NCBI RefSeq assembly: GCF_001718795.1
Contig: NZ_CP013437.1
Span: 558,001-622,000, forward strand
Direction of reading: 5' to 3'
Source of the DNA: Burkholderia latens
Lineage (GTDB): Bacteria; Pseudomonadota; Gammaproteobacteria; Burkholderiales; Burkholderiaceae
DNA: 64,000 nucleotides
Shown: positions 9,106-17,499 of the stretch, piece by piece
Layout: the number at the start of each line of letters is the position of its first letter
Position numbering within the stretch: the first letter of the stretch is position 1
Position numbers and translations under genes: made by a program
Notes under the pieces: generated by a model
The model's input: the letters and a program-made list of their open reading frames with translations, nothing else
Databases searched by the model: none
Told to the model about the DNA's origin: nothing

Positions 9106-9519
9106 GGGGGTCCTCGTTATCAGCATGCGCCCGGGCGGGCGCCGACGAGGATCAAAGTAATCCCGCCAATTAGCGACGCCCGATGTCATAGGACGATGTG
9201 GAGATCGGGGTTTTCCCGTGCCGTCGAGGGGCGGTCCGCACGCGGGCGTTACCGTTGAATTGACGGTCGAATTGGACGAGTGCTGAACGTTGTCTGCCTG
9301 CCGTGGCGAACACGCTGGCGGTCGGTACGTACGTACAAATCGGTCAGTTGCCGCCGCCTAGGAAACGCTGCACGGGACGCTTCAGGCATTCTTGCGCCAC
9401 GGCAAGGCACAGGCCCTGAAATGCCTTCCATCCAACCGTATGTAGCCGATAGTCTCTGCCAAAAACGAACTCCAACATGTTCCACGAACTGGGATCCGAT
9501 GTTACCGCTTGGAACCTTA
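9106..9519. other. Intergenic region with a GTAC palindrome
   Basis: No gene is recognised. The region carries the promoter side of the MHS transporter and the 3' flank of the SDR gene. It contains the perfect 12-base palindrome GTACGTACGTAC (9325-9336) next to AAATCGGTCAG, a form often seen at TetR-type operators, but no TetR gene is visible in the window. Frames on both strands are rich in Arg and Pro and show no domain. Confidence 0.4.
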
Positions 9520-10242
9520 TCAGAACGCCGCCTTGCCCACCGATGCGCCACCGTCGACGAACAAGGTCTGTCCAGTGATAAAGCCTGCATCCTCTGACAA
9601 AAGGAACGCCGCGGCCGCCGCCAGCTCCTCAGGCTTGCCGAATCGCTTCATCGGAACAAGCGACAGAAAGCGCTGTTCCGCTTCGCTGCCGACGGGCGTG
9701 TTCTGCCGGAACAACTCGGTCTCGGTAGGCCCGGGCGCAACGGCATTGACCGTAATGCCGGTCTGCGCGAGTTCCAGCGCCCAGGTGCGCGTAAAGCTCA
9801 TCATCGCGGCTTTAGCCGCCGCGTAGGCCGTGCGATTGGCGACGCCGAGCACGACGAGACTGGAGAGATTGACGACTCGCCCCCATCCGCGGTTCCGCAT
9901 ACCGGGTAGCAGCGCTTGCACGGTCTGCACGGCTGAGGTGAGATTGTGGCGGAAAGACGCTTCGAGATCGTCGAGATCAACCGCTTCAACGGCGGCCAGA
10001 CGGACAAACCCTGCGTTGTTTACGACGCCGTCGAACGTATAACGTCCGACCAGCCGCTCCAACGTGCGTGTCGTAGCATCGCGATCGGTCAGATCGACGG
10101 AAACCAGTGTGCCAGGGAAGCTTGGGTCGTCGGCTCCGCGTGCGAGACCGATGACATGGTGTCCGTCGGCAGCAAGCCGGTGTGACAACGCGCGCCCGAT
10201 ACCCTTGCTGGCGCCCGTGACCAAAAACGTACGTTTGAGCAT
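9520..10242 (-). CDS. SDR-family oxidoreductase (FabG-like)
   Basis: This 240-residue classical short-chain dehydrogenase shows the cofactor motif TGASKGIG (residues 9-16), NNAG near 75, the catalytic Ser in NLSSLVVLG, and YAAAK with the catalytic Tyr and Lys. The C-terminus DGGASVGKAAF is typical. The substrate cannot be read. It lies 46 bases downstream of the HD-domain gene on the same strand, so the two are probably co-transcribed and may be controlled by the divergent MocR regulator. Confidence 0.87.
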   Translation of the reverse strand: MLKRTFLVTGASKGIGRALSHRLAADGHHVIGLARGADDPSFPGTLVSVDLTDRDATTRTLERLVGRYTFDGVVNNAGFVRLAAVEAVDLDDLEASFRHNLTSAVQTVQALLPGMRNRGWGRVVNLSSLVVLGVANRTAYAAAKAAMMSFTRTWALELAQTGITVNAVAPGPTETELFRQNTPVGSEAEQRFLSLVPMKRFGKPEELAAAAAFLLSEDAGFITGQTLFVDGGASVGKAAF

Positions 10243-10288
10243 TACGAGAATCCTATAGATTTGGGACTGTACTCGTGGGAGAGGCCGG

Positions 10289-10948
10289 TCAGCCCCACCG
10301 GGAATTCAGAATGATGCTGCACAGGTTCGCGCGCTCGAAGCTAGGGTCCTTGTGCGCCAGAAAATCGTCGTTGAATGTGCCAAAGGTGGTGCCCGGTCGA
10401 TGCTTCATGCCGTCGTAGAACGCGTCGATTATCTTTCCGGCGAAATCGGTGCCGCGAGGATAAGCCGCGACCACCGCCGCGCGCTGTTCCTCGGTAAACG
10501 CATCGAAGTCCCGTCCTGCCACGTCCATTCCAGCTCCAGCTTGCACCAGCGCGATCTCGCCGTGCATGTGCTCGGGAATGCCCGGCGTCGTATGGAGCGC
10601 CACAGCGGTCCATACCTTTGCCACGTCAGCCTCGTCAACATGATGGCTGCGCAGAAAATCACGCGCGGCGTTGGCGCCGTCTACTTCGAAACGAAGTTCA
10701 CTTTCGCGATAGGACGAAGTCAAACCGATATCGTGGAACATGGACGCAACGTAGAGCAGTTCCGGGTCGAAGGCGACGCCATTTCGTTTTCCTAGCAGTG
10801 CGCCCCAGAGGTAGACGCGCGTCGAGTGATTGAACAGTAATTCGCTTTCCGTGTCGCGAATGAGCTGCGCGACCTCGCGCGCGAGCTGGCTGTCGGGAAT
10901 GACGACGCCGAGCATGTCGCTCGCCGGCGCTGTTTTATTCTGCTTCAT
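10289..10948 (-). CDS. HD-domain hydrolase (cyanamide hydratase-like)
   Basis: This 219-residue protein has an HD domain: His41 in FNHSTRVYLWG, the HD pair at residues 72-73 in MFHDIGL, and a later His in VALHTTPGIPEHMHGE. The pattern resembles the cyanamide hydratase-like branch of HD hydrolases, metal-dependent enzymes for small amides or nitriles; the true substrate is unknown. It heads a two-gene unit with the SDR and is divergent from the MocR regulator. A decayed paralogue lies at 13684-14010. Confidence 0.83.
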   Translation of the reverse strand: MKQNKTAPASDMLGVVIPDSQLAREVAQLIRDTESELLFNHSTRVYLWGALLGKRNGVAFDPELLYVASMFHDIGLTSSYRESELRFEVDGANAARDFLRSHHVDEADVAKVWTAVALHTTPGIPEHMHGEIALVQAGAGMDVAGRDFDAFTEEQRAAVVAAYPRGTDFAGKIIDAFYDGMKHRPGTTFGTFNDDFLAHKDPSFERANLCSIILNSRWG

Positions 10949-11000
10949 CGGGTGACCTCAGCTGTCAAGAGCGTGCGCTTCCCGCGCTACGCTTGGCTTG

Positions 11001-11025
11001 CCGACCGCCTCATGTGGGCGGTCGG
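11001..11025. promoter_or_regulatory. Perfect 9-base inverted repeat in the HD/MocR divergent promoter
   Basis: CCGACCGCC (11001-11009) and GGCGGTCGG (11017-11025) face each other across 7 bases in the 181-base gap between the HD gene and the MocR gene. With no T-tract and a place between divergent starts, an operator for the MocR-type regulator is more likely than a terminator. Confidence 0.5.
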
Positions 11026-11129
11026 TTCCGCGCCGAAACTGACCGGCGGCGTTACACCGAGGAAGTTACGCTTCGCGTGGGTTATGAAACAGGCCCAAGA
11101 TCGAGCAATCCGAATGTACTATCGCCCCC

Positions 11130-12539
11130 ATGACAACGCTCTCCATTGGCCTCGATCGCGCCGGCCGCACCTCGCTATCGGCACAAATTTACGGATCGAT
11201 CCGGGACGCGATCGAATCGGGGCAGCTTGCCGCTGGCGCGAGGCTGCCGTCTTGGTCGGATCTCGCCACGCAGCTCGGCGTGTCACGGGGCACTGTGCGG
11301 GCCGCGTATGAACGGCTGATCGACGAGCAGTTCGCGATCGGCCTTGGGGCGGCCGGCACCCGGGTAACCGCGCGGCCTTTGGCGGCAGCGACCGGATGGT
11401 CGCCGGAGGCGCCGCCGCTGCCGGATCTTTTCTACGACTTCAGCGCGGCGCCTTTGGCCTTTCAAATGGGCGTGCCTTCCCAAGACGCCTTTCCGTTTAA
11501 GCTCTGGTCGCGCATTCAGGCGCGCGCGGCACGCCGGGCGGCAGCGGCTCCTGTCTGCTACCCCGATCCGCGCGGCGATCCGGAGTTGCGACAGGAGATC
11601 GCGGCGTATCTTGGCGTCTCCCGTGGACTTAGATGCAGTCCCTCCCAGGTCTTTGTCGCGGCAGGTTTCTCCGGATCGCTCAATCTGGCGATTCGGGGCC
11701 TGCGCCTAGAAGGTCGACAAGCCTGGATGGAAGATCCGGGCTTTCCGCTCACGCGCACGGCGCTCGAGCTGGCCGGCATGACCGTGGCAGGGGTCCCTGT
11801 GGACGCGGACGGGTTTGATATCCACGCAGGCATCCGGTTCGCGCCCAAAGCGGCACTGGCGGTAGTAACGCCCGGCCAGCAGGCTCCGCTCGGTATGACG
11901 ATGTCGCTCGCCCGACGGATTTCGCTCTTAGGCTGGGCCAAACAACACGACGCCTGGATTGTCGAGGACGATTATCTCGGCGAGCTGCAGTTGAAAGGAC
12001 GCGCCGCCCCGGCGCTTGCCTCGCTCGATCAGGACGGGCGAGTGCTGCACATCGGCACCTTTAGCAAGACGATCAGTCCAGCACTGCGCCTTGGATTTCT
12101 CGTAGTCCCGCCGGATATGGTGCGCTGCTTTGGCGACGTCGCAGCGTGTCTGGCGCCTGCCCCGGCCGCATCCGAGCAGCACGCCGTGACCGAGTTCATG
12201 CATGACGGGCACTACCTTCGCCATCTGCGGCGAATGAAGCGTCTTTACGCCGCCCGACAGCAAGCGCTGGTTCGTTGTCTGAAGGACCTGGGCTCGGATT
12301 CGATGAAAGTGCAGGCCGCCGCAGGAATGACTGTCGTGGTCGCACTTCCCCCGTCCGTATCGGATCTCGATGTCGCCGCGCGAGCCCGAGCTTTCGGGTT
12401 GGCCCCAGTTCCTCTCTCACCCTGGTACACGAGCAAGCCGGCGCAGCAGGGGCTGCTACTCGGTGTGACCAACCTGGATGAGAGAACCCTGGCGGCCAAT
12501 TGTTCGCGCCTGCTGGAGCTCATTCTCGGACGCCACTAA
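11130..12539 (+). CDS. MocR/PdxR-type regulator (GntR-HTH plus aminotransferase domain)
   Basis: This 469-residue protein has a GntR winged helix at about 10-80 (SAQIYGSIRDAIESGQL, GVSRGTVRAAYERL) joined to a class I aminotransferase-like domain (about 115-465). The PLP lysine is K313 in TFSKTISPALRLG, and IVEDDYLGEL supplies the cofactor Asp. MocR proteins use PLP adducts to sense amines or vitamers and usually control a divergent gene. Here the divergent unit is the HD hydrolase and SDR; the cupin and AhpD genes follow downstream on the same strand. Confidence 0.9.
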   Translation: MTTLSIGLDRAGRTSLSAQIYGSIRDAIESGQLAAGARLPSWSDLATQLGVSRGTVRAAYERLIDEQFAIGLGAAGTRVTARPLAAATGWSPEAPPLPDLFYDFSAAPLAFQMGVPSQDAFPFKLWSRIQARAARRAAAAPVCYPDPRGDPELRQEIAAYLGVSRGLRCSPSQVFVAAGFSGSLNLAIRGLRLEGRQAWMEDPGFPLTRTALELAGMTVAGVPVDADGFDIHAGIRFAPKAALAVVTPGQQAPLGMTMSLARRISLLGWAKQHDAWIVEDDYLGELQLKGRAAPALASLDQDGRVLHIGTFSKTISPALRLGFLVVPPDMVRCFGDVAACLAPAPAASEQHAVTEFMHDGHYLRHLRRMKRLYAARQQALVRCLKDLGSDSMKVQAAAGMTVVVALPPSVSDLDVAARARAFGLAPVPLSPWYTSKPAQQGLLLGVTNLDERTLAANCSRLLELILGRH

Positions 12540-12658
12540 CGGACAAACGGCGCCAGCTCTCCCGTCGCCTCTTGGTACATTGAAAATGTTCATTCCTGGT
12601 GCTTTTGGGTACCCGCATGTCGCTCGACAATGCAGAGACACAAAGGAGCCTGATACCC

Positions 12659-13075
12659 ATGAACATTCAATCGATTGTAGGAACAGCATGCGCGGTCGTG
12701 GCCTTCGGGATAGCCGTGCCGGCCGTTGCGCATGGCACGGCAGAAACTGTCACACCAAACTTTCAGCACTCCATTCCCAACATCGCGGGCAAGTCCTTGA
12801 CCGCTGTCGTCGTTGACTATGCACCTGGTGCGGCGTCGCCCGTGCACAGGCACGCGGGCTCGGCTTTCGTCTATGCCTACGTGGTCGCGGGCGAGATCGA
12901 GTCACAGGTCGATGGCGATCCAACCCGTATCTACCATGCCGGCGAGAGCTTTTTCGAGGAGCCCGGCGCGGTTCATCGCATCAGCCGCAACGCGAGCAAA
13001 ACAAGGCCCGCAAAGTTGCTTGCCGTTTTCGTTGCGGACAGCACTGACAAACGCCTGACCAGTCCCATCCAGTAA
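12659..13075 (+). CDS. Exported cupin-domain protein
   Basis: This 138-residue protein starts with a Sec signal peptide (about 1-24, ending AVPAVAHG) after an AAGGAG site at 12642-12647. The rest is a single cupin barrel: HRHAGSAFVYAYVVAGEIE gives the metal-binding His motif and GAVHRISRN the second. Exported small cupins of this type are common and mostly uncharacterised. It lies 119 bases after the MocR gene and 24 bases before the AhpD-like gene, so the two small genes probably form one unit. Confidence 0.85.
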   Translation: MNIQSIVGTACAVVAFGIAVPAVAHGTAETVTPNFQHSIPNIAGKSLTAVVVDYAPGAASPVHRHAGSAFVYAYVVAGEIESQVDGDPTRIYHAGESFFEEPGAVHRISRNASKTRPAKLLAVFVADSTDKRLTSPIQ

Positions 13076-13099
13076 ACCACCGCCTCAAGGAGCTACCTC

Positions 13100-13555
13100 A
13101 TGAGCAAGCGTCTCGATTACACGCAGATTGCGCCCGCGGGCGTCAAAGCCCTGGGTCACGTCTATGGCTACGTCATGCAAAGCGACCTGCCGCCGGTCCT
13201 CGTCGACCTTGTCTACCTGCGCGTCTCGCAGATTAACAACTGCGCCTATTGCCTCGACATGCATACGCGCGACCTGCTGAAAAAGGGCGTGCAGGTTGAA
13301 AAGCTGGCGCTCGTGCAGGCATGGAGGGAAGCAGGCCATCTGTTCGACGAGCGCGAACGTGCGGCACTCGCCTGGGCCGAGTCGATCACGCTGGTCGCGC
13401 AAACCGGCGTGCCGAACGCGTCCTACGAGGCTGCACGCGCCGCGTTCGACGAACGCGAACTGGTTGACCTGACCATCGCAGTGGGTCTGATGAATACCTA
13501 TAACCGGATGGCGATCAGCTTCCGAAACACACCTCAAGCCGTGATGGAACAGTAA
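13100..13555 (+). CDS. AhpD-like carboxymuconolactone decarboxylase-family protein
   Basis: This 151-residue protein is all-helical with the AhpD redox motif CAYCLDMH (CxxC plus His) at about residues 49-56. Such proteins act as peroxidases or thiol oxidoreductases in the cytoplasm. CTCAAGGAGCTACCTC before the ATG is a good ribosome site. It follows the exported cupin closely; a shared role in stress defence is plausible. Nothing indicates a true carboxymuconolactone decarboxylase. Confidence 0.87.
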   Translation: MSKRLDYTQIAPAGVKALGHVYGYVMQSDLPPVLVDLVYLRVSQINNCAYCLDMHTRDLLKKGVQVEKLALVQAWREAGHLFDERERAALAWAESITLVAQTGVPNASYEAARAAFDERELVDLTIAVGLMNTYNRMAISFRNTPQAVMEQ

Positions 13556-13683
13556 AGCGCCTGATGTGTGTGTATACCGTAAAAATTGCTCGTTTTGGCA
13601 TAAGCTGCGCCCAATGATCTAAAGCAATGCTCCGGGCTCGATGGATAGGCGCAGCACGAGTCTGTATCTTCCGAGTTATCGAT

Positions 13684-14010
13684 ATGACGATCCTTGCCGG
13701 CATCAAGATTTCCGACAGCGGGATGGCGCGGGTTTCCAGCGAACTCACTCGAGACACGCAGTCAGATCTGCTTTTCCGTCGCTCTACCCTGGTGTTTCTT
13801 TTTGGCGCTTTGACGGGAGAGCGACTGCAGTTGAAATAGGACCCGGAACTTCTCTACATCGGTGCGATGTTCCATGACCCCGGACTCACAGAGCAGCTAT
13901 GCACGTCCCGGAACCGGTTCGAGGTCGATAGCGCGAACGCCGCTCGACGTTTCCTTAAGAATCATCGCATTCCTGACGACGAGAATGGTCTGGTATGGGA
14001 CGCGATTGAG
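13684..14010 (+). pseudogene. HD-domain protein remnant with an amber stop
   Basis: The frame from 13684 matches the HD protein at 10289-10948 residue by residue: DTQSDLLFRRST against DTESELLFNHST, and DPELLYIGAMFHDPGL against DPELLYVASMFHDIGL. It is broken by an in-frame TAG at 13837-13839, and similarity stops near 14010, where the diguanylate cyclase gene begins on the other strand. The C-terminal half is missing. It reads as a duplicated and decaying copy. An upstream in-frame ATG at 13627 is also possible. Confidence 0.82.
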
Positions 14011-14044
14011 ATATCCGGAGTCGAGCCGAAAAGTATCCATTCTT

Positions 14045-15232
14045 TCAAAATACTGCGGCGTGTCCGGTGTGTTCGTCCGTCGCGTGGACGAGCCGATTGC
14101 CGCCGAGCGATTTTGCTCGATACAGCGCCTGGTCGGCAACCGAGAGCAGGTGGGTAAGCGAAGCCGTCTCACGATCCGACTCGGCCAGACCAATGCTTAC
14201 GGTAGCGCGGAAGCGATTGCCGTCAGCGCCATGCGATATTGCCGCGAACCGGTTTGCGACGGTCTCTGCCACCGTTCTTGCGCGGTGGGTGTCGTAACTT
14301 GGCAGCAGCGCAGCGAATTCTTCTCCGCCGATGCGCGCGAGAACCCCGCTCGTCTCTGCGTCGACAACGGATCGAACCGTATCCGCGAATGACTTCAATA
14401 CCTCGTCGCCGGTTTTGTGCCCGAAGCAATCGTTGATTCTCTTGAATTGATCAAGATCAAATGCAAGGAGCGTGACAGGTAGCCGACGTATCCCGTGCTC
14501 GTGGATAACCCGCTCTCCCTCTTCGAAAAAAAGCCGGCGATTACCCAGGCGAGTCAAGTAATCGGTACGGGACTCCTGCAAGAGCTCCCCATGAATTTCT
14601 TCCCGTGTCAGGCGGAGCAACGTCATCGGCAAAATAACGGAATAAAGGACTCCCTCGTACATGGTGATTTTGCTGGCAATTGATTGTGCGCCCGCGCCAA
14701 AAACCGAGATCAGCCATGGCAGGGCGAACGCTCTGGTGGCATAGAACAATGCGTGGATTCCCGTCACGGCCACCGCGACGCGTCGGGATTGAACCGCTGG
14801 AATGCCATCGCATCGGGTGAGCTCGAGGGCCGTCATGGCGGAGACGAGCGCGATCGGGATTGCGCTGACATAGAGCCAAATGGCCGTCTGAGTGGATGCT
14901 GTAGAGGCCGTCCATGTCAGCCCCATCAAGAGAAGCAAACCCGTTGAGCTTCTGACATACCGTCGGCCGTTGAACATGGCGACGGCATGTAGAACGAGCA
15001 AATAGCCACACAGAATCACGAGGTTGCTCACGGCGGCGCCAGCGGCACCCAGCAGTTCGCGCCGAAATGTCGCGAGCGCGCAGCCGCCTCCGAGTGCCGC
15101 ATATCCGATCGCCAGCATTCGCAGTTCGTTGCCGCGCTTGGGATGTGAAATATGTTCCCAGTACGTCATGGCGGAACTGGCAAGCAAGGTTCCGATCGCC
15201 AGCAGGTAGAGGGTAGCTAGATCGACTGTCAT
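14045..15232 (-). CDS. Membrane-bound diguanylate cyclase (GGEEF)
   Basis: The chosen start gives 395 residues: about six membrane helices (1-205) and a GGDEF domain with TDYLTRLGNRR and the active-site RIGGEEF. It should make cyclic di-GMP at the inner membrane in response to an unknown signal. The five-residue-spaced inhibitory RxxD site is absent: that position reads ETSG. The open frame runs to 15505, but the first 91 residues are basic and not membrane-like, so 15232 is preferred; no strong ribosome site is seen there. Confidence 0.88.
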   Translation of the reverse strand: MTVDLATLYLLAIGTLLASSAMTYWEHISHPKRGNELRMLAIGYAALGGGCALATFRRELLGAAGAAVSNLVILCGYLLVLHAVAMFNGRRYVRSSTGLLLLMGLTWTASTASTQTAIWLYVSAIPIALVSAMTALELTRCDGIPAVQSRRVAVAVTGIHALFYATRAFALPWLISVFGAGAQSIASKITMYEGVLYSVILPMTLLRLTREEIHGELLQESRTDYLTRLGNRRLFFEEGERVIHEHGIRRLPVTLLAFDLDQFKRINDCFGHKTGDEVLKSFADTVRSVVDAETSGVLARIGGEEFAALLPSYDTHRARTVAETVANRFAAISHGADGNRFRATVSIGLAESDRETASLTHLLSVADQALYRAKSLGGNRLVHATDEHTGHAAVF

Positions 15233-15520
15233 TGCCGACGCCAAGGCGAGTCCCCGCCATGACGAGGAGAGGTTGAGGGAATACCGAGATAACGGCAGAC
15301 GAGTCGAATTCTTGAAAAAAGTCCGGACTTGACCGCATGCGCCGTAAACCCCCGGGTCTGACGGGGCCGTCCAGGCGCCGTGAGCGGCGATGAGGGGCAA
15401 GCTCGGTTGTTGCTCGGTTCGCTGGAACCCCTTGCAGCGGAACCGGCGGGTTTTATGAAACCGTCTCTCCGCCCGCCCTTGCGTCGCGAGCAGGACCAGC
15501 GGCACGGCCCACGCCAGTCC

Positions 15521-16429
15521 CTAACGAAACGCCCGCATCTGCCCCGTCATCATCTGCAGCATCTTATTGGCGGCCACCGACAGCTTGCGACCCACGCGCG
15601 TGACCATGTGCGCCTCGGCGTTCTCTAGGATCGGATGCGCGATCTCGATCGCGAACAGCTCCTTGGCCTGCAGTTCGGCAGCCACCGCGAAGGCTGGCAT
15701 CACCGAGATGCCGAGTCCCGATTTCACGAACTCCTTCAGGATCGCGAAGGAATTGGTGGTGATGATCGGCGCTAGACGCACGCGCTCGGCATATTCCACG
15801 GCCTCCATCATCTGCCGCGTGCCGTACGACGGGTGAGTCGCCGCCAGCGGGTAGGTCGCGAGTTGCTGCACCGTCAGCACCTTGTGGCTGCGGCGAGGGA
15901 AATCGGGGCCGACGATTGCCATCATCGGCTGCCGCTTCGACGCGCGCGACACCAGCTTGGGTTCGGCGGGCGGGTTGTAGACGAGGCCGATCTCGCCCTC
16001 GTCGTTAGAGATTTTGCGGATCACGTCGTTGGTGCTGCCCACGTCGAGGTTGACGCGGATCCCGGGGAACTGCCGGCAGAACTGCTGCATCGGCCCGGCC
16101 AACAGATCCGAGACGAACCCCTCGCCGAGCACAAGGCTGACCTGCCCGGTCTTGAGCCCGCGCAACTCCTGCAGGCGCGAGATCAGGTCGTCGCGGTGCG
16201 CGAGCTGCTCGCGGAAATACTCGATCACGCAGCGTCCTGCGTCGGTGGGCGTCACGCCGCGCGCGTGGCGCTCCACCAGCGTGGCGTCGAGTTCTTTCTC
16301 CAGCAACCCGATCTGGCGGCTCACGGCCGAGGGCGCCACGTCCAGCCAGTCGGCCGCGGCGCGGATCGTGCCGCAGCGCACGGCCTCGTAGAAATAGACG
16401 ATCCGGCTGTCGGTAAGGGTGTCGCTCAT
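15521..16429 (-). CDS. LysR-family transcriptional regulator
   Basis: This 302-residue LysR protein has an N-terminal winged helix (FYEAVRCGTIRAAADWLDV, APSAVSRQIGLLEKEL) and a substrate-binding domain from about 92. It is divergent from the hydroxyacid dehydrogenase at 16573 with 143 bases between, the classic LysR arrangement, so it most likely controls that four-gene operon. A 17-base palindrome lies 10 bases upstream of its start and is probably its own operator. Confidence 0.92.
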   Translation of the reverse strand: MSDTLTDSRIVYFYEAVRCGTIRAAADWLDVAPSAVSRQIGLLEKELDATLVERHARGVTPTDAGRCVIEYFREQLAHRDDLISRLQELRGLKTGQVSLVLGEGFVSDLLAGPMQQFCRQFPGIRVNLDVGSTNDVIRKISNDEGEIGLVYNPPAEPKLVSRASKRQPMMAIVGPDFPRRSHKVLTVQQLATYPLAATHPSYGTRQMMEAVEYAERVRLAPIITTNSFAILKEFVKSGLGISVMPAFAVAAELQAKELFAIEIAHPILENAEAHMVTRVGRKLSVAANKMLQMMTGQMRAFR

Positions 16430-16438
16430 GATCGTGGC

Positions 16439-16455
16439 GTTCTAAAAAATAGAAC
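16439..16455. promoter_or_regulatory. Palindrome GTTCTA-N5-TAGAAC in divergent promoter
   Basis: GTTCTA (16439-16444) and TAGAAC (16450-16455) form a perfect inverted repeat around AAAAA. It stands out as AT-rich in GC-rich DNA. It lies just upstream of the LysR start and 118 bases upstream of the 16573 operon, a good place for autoregulation and activation. CAATATTG at 16461-16468 is a second short palindrome. Confidence 0.6.
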
Positions 16456-16572
16456 AATCTCAATATTGGCGTTGATTGATTATACGGTTCGCCGGCCCGA
16501 AGATCGTTGTCATGCAAGGCGGGCGCAAGTTGACGCGCCGCCCTCGAACCAACAGCTATCGGGAGTCGTCGG

Positions 16573-17445
16573 ATGAAAACGGTGGGCGTGATCGGTCTGG
16601 GCAACATGGGGCGCGGCATGGCGGGTTCGCTGCGGCGCGGCGGCTACACGGTGCTGGGCTACGACGCGGCGCCGGGCGTGGCGCGCGGGCTGGCCGAACA
16701 GGAGGTCCTGTCGGCGCGCGATTCGGTGGCCGAGGTCGCCCGCGATGCCGACGTGCTGCTGCTGTCGCTGCCGACTTCAGCGGTGGTCGAGGCGGTGGTG
16801 GTCGGTGCGGGCGGCGTACTCGAGAACGCGAGGCCGGGCAGCATCGTGATCGACACCACCACGGCCGATCCGGACAGCACGCGGCGCGTGGCGGCGGCGC
16901 TGGCCGCGCGCGGCATCGGCTTCGTCGACGGGCCGGTGAGCGGCGGCCCGAAGGGCGCGGCCACTGCCACCATGACCATGGTGCTGGGCGGCTCGGACAG
17001 CGATATCGCGGCCGTCGAGCCGGTCCTCTCGGTGATCAGCGCCAAGCGCGTGCACGTGGGCCCGGTGGGCGCCGGCCACGTCACCAAGCTGCTCAACAAT
17101 CTGCTGACCGGCGTGCACCTGCTCGTCGCCAGCGAGGCAGTGCGCACCGCGCGCGCGGCCGGTGTCGATCCGGAAAAGCTGGTCGAAGCGCTCAACGGCG
17201 GCTCCGGGCGCAACAGCGCGACGCTGACCAACTACCCGACCTGGATCTTCAATGGCAAGTTCGACTCCGGTTTCACCATGAAACTGATGCGCAAGGACGT
17301 GCGGCTCGCGCTGGGGCTGCTCGACCAGTTCGACAGCGTCGCGCCGGTGGCGCGCGAGGCGGCGCGCGTGTGGGCTGCCAGCGAGTTATCCGTCGCCGAC
17401 GGCGAGGACTTCAACCGCATCGTCGACTTCCTCGACCCCGCTTGA
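16573..17445 (+). CDS. 3-hydroxyisobutyrate dehydrogenase-family oxidoreductase
   Basis: This 290-residue beta-hydroxyacid dehydrogenase has the NAD(P) motif GVIGLGNMGRGM at residues 4-15, the substrate motif DGPVSGGPKGA near 119, and the catalytic K172 in GHVTKLLNN. Relatives oxidise 3-hydroxyisobutyrate or reduce tartronate semialdehyde. It is the first gene of the LysR-divergent operon, 54 bases before an aldehyde dehydrogenase, so the pair could pass an alcohol to aldehyde to acid. The true substrate is not readable. Confidence 0.87.
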   Translation: MKTVGVIGLGNMGRGMAGSLRRGGYTVLGYDAAPGVARGLAEQEVLSARDSVAEVARDADVLLLSLPTSAVVEAVVVGAGGVLENARPGSIVIDTTTADPDSTRRVAAALAARGIGFVDGPVSGGPKGAATATMTMVLGGSDSDIAAVEPVLSVISAKRVHVGPVGAGHVTKLLNNLLTGVHLLVASEAVRTARAAGVDPEKLVEALNGGSGRNSATLTNYPTWIFNGKFDSGFTMKLMRKDVRLALGLLDQFDSVAPVAREAARVWAASELSVADGEDFNRIVDFLDPA

Positions 17446-17499
17446 GGGCGGGCAGCCCGCGCCACGATCCCGTTCGACCCACCCATACGGAAACCCAAG

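Noticed and set aside
9249..9590. A 113-codon minus-strand frame between the SDR and MHS genes
   Set aside because: It overlaps the end of the SDR gene, has no ribosome site and no recognisable domain.
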